The position numbers were made by a program, and so were the translations under genes. The notes beneath the pieces were generated by a model. It was not told the DNA's origin and made no database searches. It saw nothing but the letters and a program-made list of their open reading frames with translations. A DNA stretch of 47,228 nucleotides from Prevotella sp. (GTDB taxonomy: Bacteria > Bacteroidota > Bacteroidia > Bacteroidales > Bacteroidaceae): positions 1 to 47,228 of the forward strand of contig JAFRYZ010000068.1 of NCBI GenBank assembly GCA_017442825.1. The letters are read 5' to 3'. This document shows positions 45,501 to 47,228 of this stretch, one piece after another. The stretch's first letter is position 1; the number at the start of each line of letters is the position of its first letter.

Positions 45501-45587
45501 GTCTTCGGTACGCTGTCTTCCATCTTCATTGCTTCGCCCGTTGCCTATCTGGTACTCGGTCGCAAGATCAAGGAGACAGAGGAATAA
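42579..45587 (+). CDS. secDF: Protein translocase subunit SecDF (fused)
   Basis: 1002 residues, a natural SecD-SecF fusion. Uses the proton gradient to help pull exported proteins through SecYEG. The SecD part (about 1-665) has the first helix, the LGLDLKGGMNVILE motif (72-76), the periplasmic P1 domain and helices 2-6 (VGPTLGAQSIQQGI, GTAVDANVLIYERI). SecF starts near 668 (THFRFMSIYKK) with IDFTGG and INDKVVVFDRIRENM. Residues about 248-305 form a long Ala/Lys/Thr-rich low-complexity linker, longer than in E. coli SecD. Own promoter and terminator; it belongs functionally with Skp and BamA. Confidence 0.96.
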   Translation: MQNKGLVICIAVLLTLASIFYLSFSVATSYYDSQAAKIEDPIKQQDYKDSVKYLGIYSYQKCLETQIGLGLDLKGGMNVILEISVPDVLDVLADHKTDPVYVKSMQEAKKAEETSQSDFISLFIDAYKKNSNGGRLATVFATQQLKGKVSTQSSDSEVEKVLRDEVAAAIENSYNVVRNRIDKFGVVQPNIQKLEGQDGRLMVEMPGIREPERMRKLLQGSANLEFWETYNNQEIQPYLVQLDQRLAGGGSAATDTTATDTTKVAQAADKKAAEAQPAAKLQLKNKDAAAAAGKSETKELEAAKKQHPLLALLQTIPGDALSLVGYAHVRDTAEINKALQSAVAKQVLPSDVRLLWSAKPIESNKNVYELHALKVTTSDGRAPLEGDVVTDAKDQFDNFGRPEVSMSMNGDGARAWAQLTKANIGKAVAIVLDGVVYSAPRVNGEITGGQSSISGSFTIEDTKDLANTLKSGRMPAPARIVQEEVVGPTLGAQSIQQGIMSFIIAFVLLMIYMVVMYDFIPGMLANCALLLNLFFTLGILASFQSALTMPGIAGIVLTLGTAVDANVLIYERIKEEMRAGKGIKQALQAGYSNAFSAIFDSNLTSLITGIILLVTGTGPIRGFATTWIIGIVCSFFTAVFLTRLVYENRLSKDKWLGQKFCTALSKNLMQGTHFRFMSIYKKTFIVVAIAIVGFCVSFAVRGLSQSIDFTGGRNYVVTLDKPVQVEDVRKVIEGAFINSIGEKAGQPANTSVIALGTDGKTIRVSTNWNIESNDVKTDDEAETILYNTLKKANLVSQKNVESFKNPDVREGGSIISSAKVGPSVAKDITYGAIISVILALIFIFIYILIRFRNVGFSVGSIVALACDTVIVIGLYSVMWGWAPWSLEIDQTFIGAILTVIGYSINDKVVVFDRIRENMKLHPKQDLQTLFNDSINQTLARTINTSVSTLIVLLSIFILGGDSIRSFAWAMILGVVFGTLSSIFIASPVAYLVLGRKIKETEE

Positions 45588-45601
45588 GCAACCCCTTCCC
45601 T

Positions 45602-45623
45602 CCTCCCCCCTTATGAGGGGAGG
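45602..45623. other. GC-rich hairpin after secDF
   Basis: CCTCCCC (45602-45608) pairs with GGGGAGG (45617-45623). Resembles other CCCCTCC...GGAGGGG intergenic repeats in the window (16110-16130, 46530-46560). Confidence 0.5.
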
Positions 45624-45634
45624 GGATATATATA

Positions 45635-45672
45635 TAAAATAGGTGAACGCATTTTTGCGTTCACCTATTTTA
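45635..45672. terminator. Bidirectional terminator between secDF and the ADP-ribosylglycohydrolase gene
   Basis: A 17-bp perfect stem (TAAAATAGGTGAACGCA and its complement) around TTTT, between convergent genes, A/T-rich at both flanks. Confidence 0.9.
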
Positions 45673-45676
45673 TATT

Positions 45677-45721
45677 GTCCTTAAGGTCTCTAAGGTCTTT
45701 AAAGTCCTTAAGGTCCTTAAC
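45677..45721. repeat. Tandem 9-bp repeat, five units
   Basis: GTCCTTAAG, GTCTCTAAG, GTCTTTAAA, GTCCTTAAG and GTCCTTAAC run without spacing. The last unit contains the stop codon of the minus-strand gene ending at 45717. Confidence 0.9.
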
Positions 45722-46514
45722 CCCCAACCAACCCCTCCTTCTGTTTTTCCAAGAACTGGTCGAGGATGTCCAGCATGTCTTTCGGCAGGTAGCTCACCGC
45801 CTGCTCCACCAAGTGGCTGGGCACCGGGTAGTAGGCTTCGGCAATACTTCCCGCTATGGCAGCCTTCGTGTCCGTGTCGCCGTCGCACATCACCGCCAGG
45901 CGTATCGTCTCCTCGAAGTTGTTCGCGTTGATAAAGCAACGAATAGCCCACGGCACCGTCTCCTGGCAGATGCTGTCGAAGTGTCCCGTGCTGCCGATGC
46001 GCATGATGTCGCGCAGGGGCAGGATGTCGTAGCCGAAGAATTTTTTTACTTTCCGTGCCAGTTCCTCCTTTTTGAAGCGCATGTGGCGCAGCCAGAGAAT
46101 TACCTCCGCTATGCACTGTGCCCCGCGGATGCCCTCCGAGTGGCAATGCGACACCTCCGCACTCCGCTGGGCCTCCATGAGCACCTGCTTGTAGTCGTCG
46201 AAGAGCCAGCCCACCGGACTCACCCTCATGGCAGCCCCGTTGCCGCAGCTGTTGTTCGGCAGAGCCTTCTCCGACTCTATCCAGTCCAGGAAGCGCGGAC
46301 CGTAGCCCCCCATCGGGTTCGGGTAGCGGCGGCACCACTCCAGCAGCGCGTCTCTGTAAGGCTTCCCGTTCATAATGGCATCAGCCACCGCCACCGTACA
46401 GATGGTGTCATCCGTGTAGCTGCAGTCGTCAGTAAATAACTTGAAATCCTTCTCTGGTGGTCCGCCGAATTCAAAGCGCGAACCAACAATGTCACCAATA
46501 ATTGCGCCGATCAT
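45717..46514 (-). CDS. ADP-ribosylglycohydrolase-family protein
   Basis: 265 residues. The all-alpha ADP-ribosylhydrolase fold is recognised by its metal-binding motifs: TDDT at 34-37 (CSYTDDTICT), and the late CDGDTDTKAAIAGSIAEAYYPV. Members remove ADP-ribose from proteins or small molecules, including DraG, which reverses regulation of nitrogenase; the substrate here is unknown. Stands alone on the minus strand. The stop codon is inside the 9-bp repeat array. Confidence 0.9.
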   Translation of the reverse strand: MIGAIIGDIVGSRFEFGGPPEKDFKLFTDDCSYTDDTICTVAVADAIMNGKPYRDALLEWCRRYPNPMGGYGPRFLDWIESEKALPNNSCGNGAAMRVSPVGWLFDDYKQVLMEAQRSAEVSHCHSEGIRGAQCIAEVILWLRHMRFKKEELARKVKKFFGYDILPLRDIMRIGSTGHFDSICQETVPWAIRCFINANNFEETIRLAVMCDGDTDTKAAIAGSIAEAYYPVPSHLVEQAVSYLPKDMLDILDQFLEKQKEGLVGG

Positions 46515-46560
46515 AGTTGAGAGTTTAGAGCCCCCCTCTAATCCCCCCTAAAGGGGGGAG
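46514..46560. repeat. Dispersed intergenic repeat, GAGAGTTTAGAG type
   Basis: GTTGAGAGTTTAGAGCC and a CCCCCCTAAAGGGGGG hairpin resemble the repeat at 16078-16170. It starts at the first codon of the ADP-ribosylglycohydrolase gene. Confidence 0.5.
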
Positions 46561-46581
46561 GAGGGTTTATGGTTTAGGGGG

Positions 46582-46616
46582 GTAATTATCAATTGTCAAT
46601 TATCAATTATCAATTG
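46582..46616. repeat. Heptamer array (TCAATTR), five units
   Basis: GTAATTA, TCAATTG, TCAATTA, TCAATTA and TCAATTG, just past the 3' end of tRNA-Arg (minus strand). Same unit as 28176-28210. Confidence 0.85.
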
Positions 46617-46623
46617 AATAAAG

Positions 46624-46695
46624 TAGTCCCACCGGGAATCGAACCCGGATCTAATCTTTAGGAGAGACTTATTCTATCCATTGAACTATGGGACC
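46624..46695 (-). tRNA. tRNA-Arg (anticodon CCT), CCA not encoded
   Basis: Minus strand cloverleaf: acceptor GGTCCCA/TGGGACT (one G-T), D-arm, anticodon stem AGTCT/AGATT around CTCCTAA giving CCT, T-arm CCGGG-TTCGATT-CCCGG. The discriminator A is followed by CTT, so CCA must be added by the nucleotidyltransferase, unlike tRNA-Gln here. Reads AGG. Confidence 0.93.
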
Positions 46696-46709
46696 AGCCG
46701 TTTACAAGT

Positions 46710-46780
46710 TGCAAAGGTAGTGAAAGTCGAGCGCAGAACAAAACAAATTCATTTGTTTTTTTGCCGAGACGCATCCTACC
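46710..46780 (-). repeat. Promoter-bearing palindromic element, diverged copy D (tRNA-Arg promoter)
   Basis: Minus strand TTTG (46739-46742), exactly 19 bases, TACCTTTGCA (46710-46719), 15 bp before tRNA-Arg. Arms AAACAAAT and ATTTGTTT flank the centre. The outer end GGTAGGATGCG corresponds to GGTACTTTTCG of copies A and B, but the spacer is different. Confidence 0.65.
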
Positions 46781-46806
46781 TTCACGGGGCTTGTCCCCGT
46801 AAAGAT
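46779..46806. other. Linker hairpin between elements C and D
   Basis: ACGGGG (46784-46789) pairs with CCCCGT (46795-46800), extended by CTT/AAG. The same kind of hairpin precedes copy B at 32557-32579. Confidence 0.6.
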
Positions 46807-46863
46807 ACGATTAAGTGAGCACAAAACAAAGAATTAGTTCTTTGTTTGTCGAGCAAAAGTATC
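46801..46863 (-). repeat. Promoter-bearing palindromic element, copy C
   Basis: Perfect 10-bp arms AAACAAAGAA/TTCTTTGTTT around TTAG. Minus-strand TTTG (46827-46830), 19 bases, TATCTTTA (46800-46807). Spacer contains CACTTAATCG, nearly as in A and B. Points towards tRNA-Arg. Confidence 0.8.
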
Positions 46864-46874
46864 TTCGATGTAAT

Positions 46875-46893
46875 CAAAGATACGATTAAGTGA
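46875..46893 (-). repeat. Partial palindromic element, copy E
   Basis: The 18 bases at 46876-46893 repeat 46801-46818 exactly (AAAGATACGATTAAGTGA), 75 bp apart. It has the right end and -7-like box only. Confidence 0.75.
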
Positions 46894-46990
46894 TTGAAAT
46901 GCCAAATATATTTGAGCAATTCCGAACGTGAGTATCTTCATGACAAATCTCATCCCGTGATGCTCTTGTTACAAAATTGCCTTAAGACTT
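46894..46990. other. Unassigned intergenic stretch
   Basis: No gene, hairpin or clear repeat is visible here. It separates the promoter elements from the right-hand 22-bp array. Confidence 0.5.
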
Positions 46991-47087
46991 CAGTACGAAG
47001 GCTTCGTACTAGCAGTTTTTGTGGTTAAAACTATCAGTACGAAAGCTTCGGACTTGCAGTTCGAACTTTTAAAACTAGGGCGTACTG
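46991..47087. repeat. Right-hand degenerate array, 22-bp period
   Basis: CAGT begins units at 46991, 47013, 47035 and 47057, exactly 22 bp apart, and units end in ACTAG, ACTAT, ACTTG and ACTAG. Unit 1 is a palindrome (AGTACGAAG-G-CTTCGTACT). CAGT appears again at 47211, seven periods on, so the register seems to run on into the inverted repeat. Confidence 0.75.
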
Positions 47088-47226
47088 TGTAGTTTAACGA
47101 TTTTAGTTGACTACTTTGAGTCTTATTTGTAGTTGTGGTTGACTTTGGTTAATACTTAGTTTTACTTTTAGTTGACTCTCTTTTTGTTTACTTTTAATTT
47201 CAGTTGCTATCAGTTTCTTATTAGTC
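47088..47226. repeat. Right copy of the 139-bp inverted repeat
   Basis: Exact reverse complement of 1-139. Two further bases (AC) close the window. Confidence 0.95.
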
Positions 47227-47228
47227 AC

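Noticed and set aside
1-47228. Linear plasmid or phage with terminal inverted repeats
   Set aside because: The content is core chromosomal (bamA, secDF, metK, tyrS, rnpA, murI), with no replication, packaging or capsid genes.

Overview
The window looks like a chromosomal segment of a Bacteroidales bacterium, most likely a Prevotella-type member of the Prevotellaceae. Three things point there. The promoters are of the Bacteroidetes form (TTTG, 19 bases, TAnnTTTG) and are repeatedly seen upstream of genes. Several families are largely confined to the phylum (DUF4271, DUF4421, DUF6089, DUF6242, a fused SecDF, a rhomboid with a DUF6576 tail). The gene orders uppS-bamA-skp-skp-skp-murI, DUF4271-hemD-rnpA-yidD-tyrS and aroQ/xerD are typical of the order. 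Nearly all genes are housekeeping genes. I see no prophage, conjugative element, CRISPR array or IS transposase.

Layout. 1-377: no intact gene; a 139-bp inverted repeat shared with the right end, a hairpin, a 22-bp-period degenerate array and a relic of the 3' end of upp. 378-14061 (minus strand): cupin lipoprotein-like protein, PAP2 phosphatase with a barrel-like C-terminus, CPA2 antiporter, a tripartite RND efflux pump (outer membrane factor, pump, adaptor), a small membrane protein, an unusual AraC-regulator/DUF4421 fusion, and upp. 14405-25906 (plus): pckA, then an envelope-biogenesis run (DUF6242, DUF6089, uppS, bamA, three skp paralogues, murI) and an iron-sulfur PreA fusion. 25881-28622 (minus): LolC/E-like permease, rbfA, O-methyltransferase, aroQ. 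28672-39794 (plus): xerD, M16 protease, metK, DUF4271, hemD, rnpA, yidD, tyrS, tRNA-Gln, kduI, kduD. Then hup (minus), rhomboid, endonuclease/exonuclease/phosphatase-family protein and secDF (plus), an ADP-ribosylglycohydrolase-family gene and tRNA-Arg (minus), and a second repeat-rich end.

Functionally the window is dominated by envelope construction and traffic: SecDF and YidD at the inner membrane, Skp and BamA for outer-membrane protein assembly, UppS and MurI for peptidoglycan precursors, a LolC/E-like permease and an RND pump. Central metabolism (PckA, Upp, MetK, AroQ, HemD, PreA) and uronate catabolism (KduI, KduD) fill the rest.

The most unusual content is non-coding. Four copies (plus fragments) of an imperfect palindrome each carry a correctly spaced Bacteroidetes promoter in the right arm. 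Short-period arrays with 7-, 9-, 10- and 22-bp units sit at gene borders; one heptamer array supplies both the end of aroQ and the start of the next gene. Two gene 3' ends (upp, pckA) have extra partial copies. Among proteins, the single-frame AraC-membrane-regulator/DUF4421 fusion stands out.
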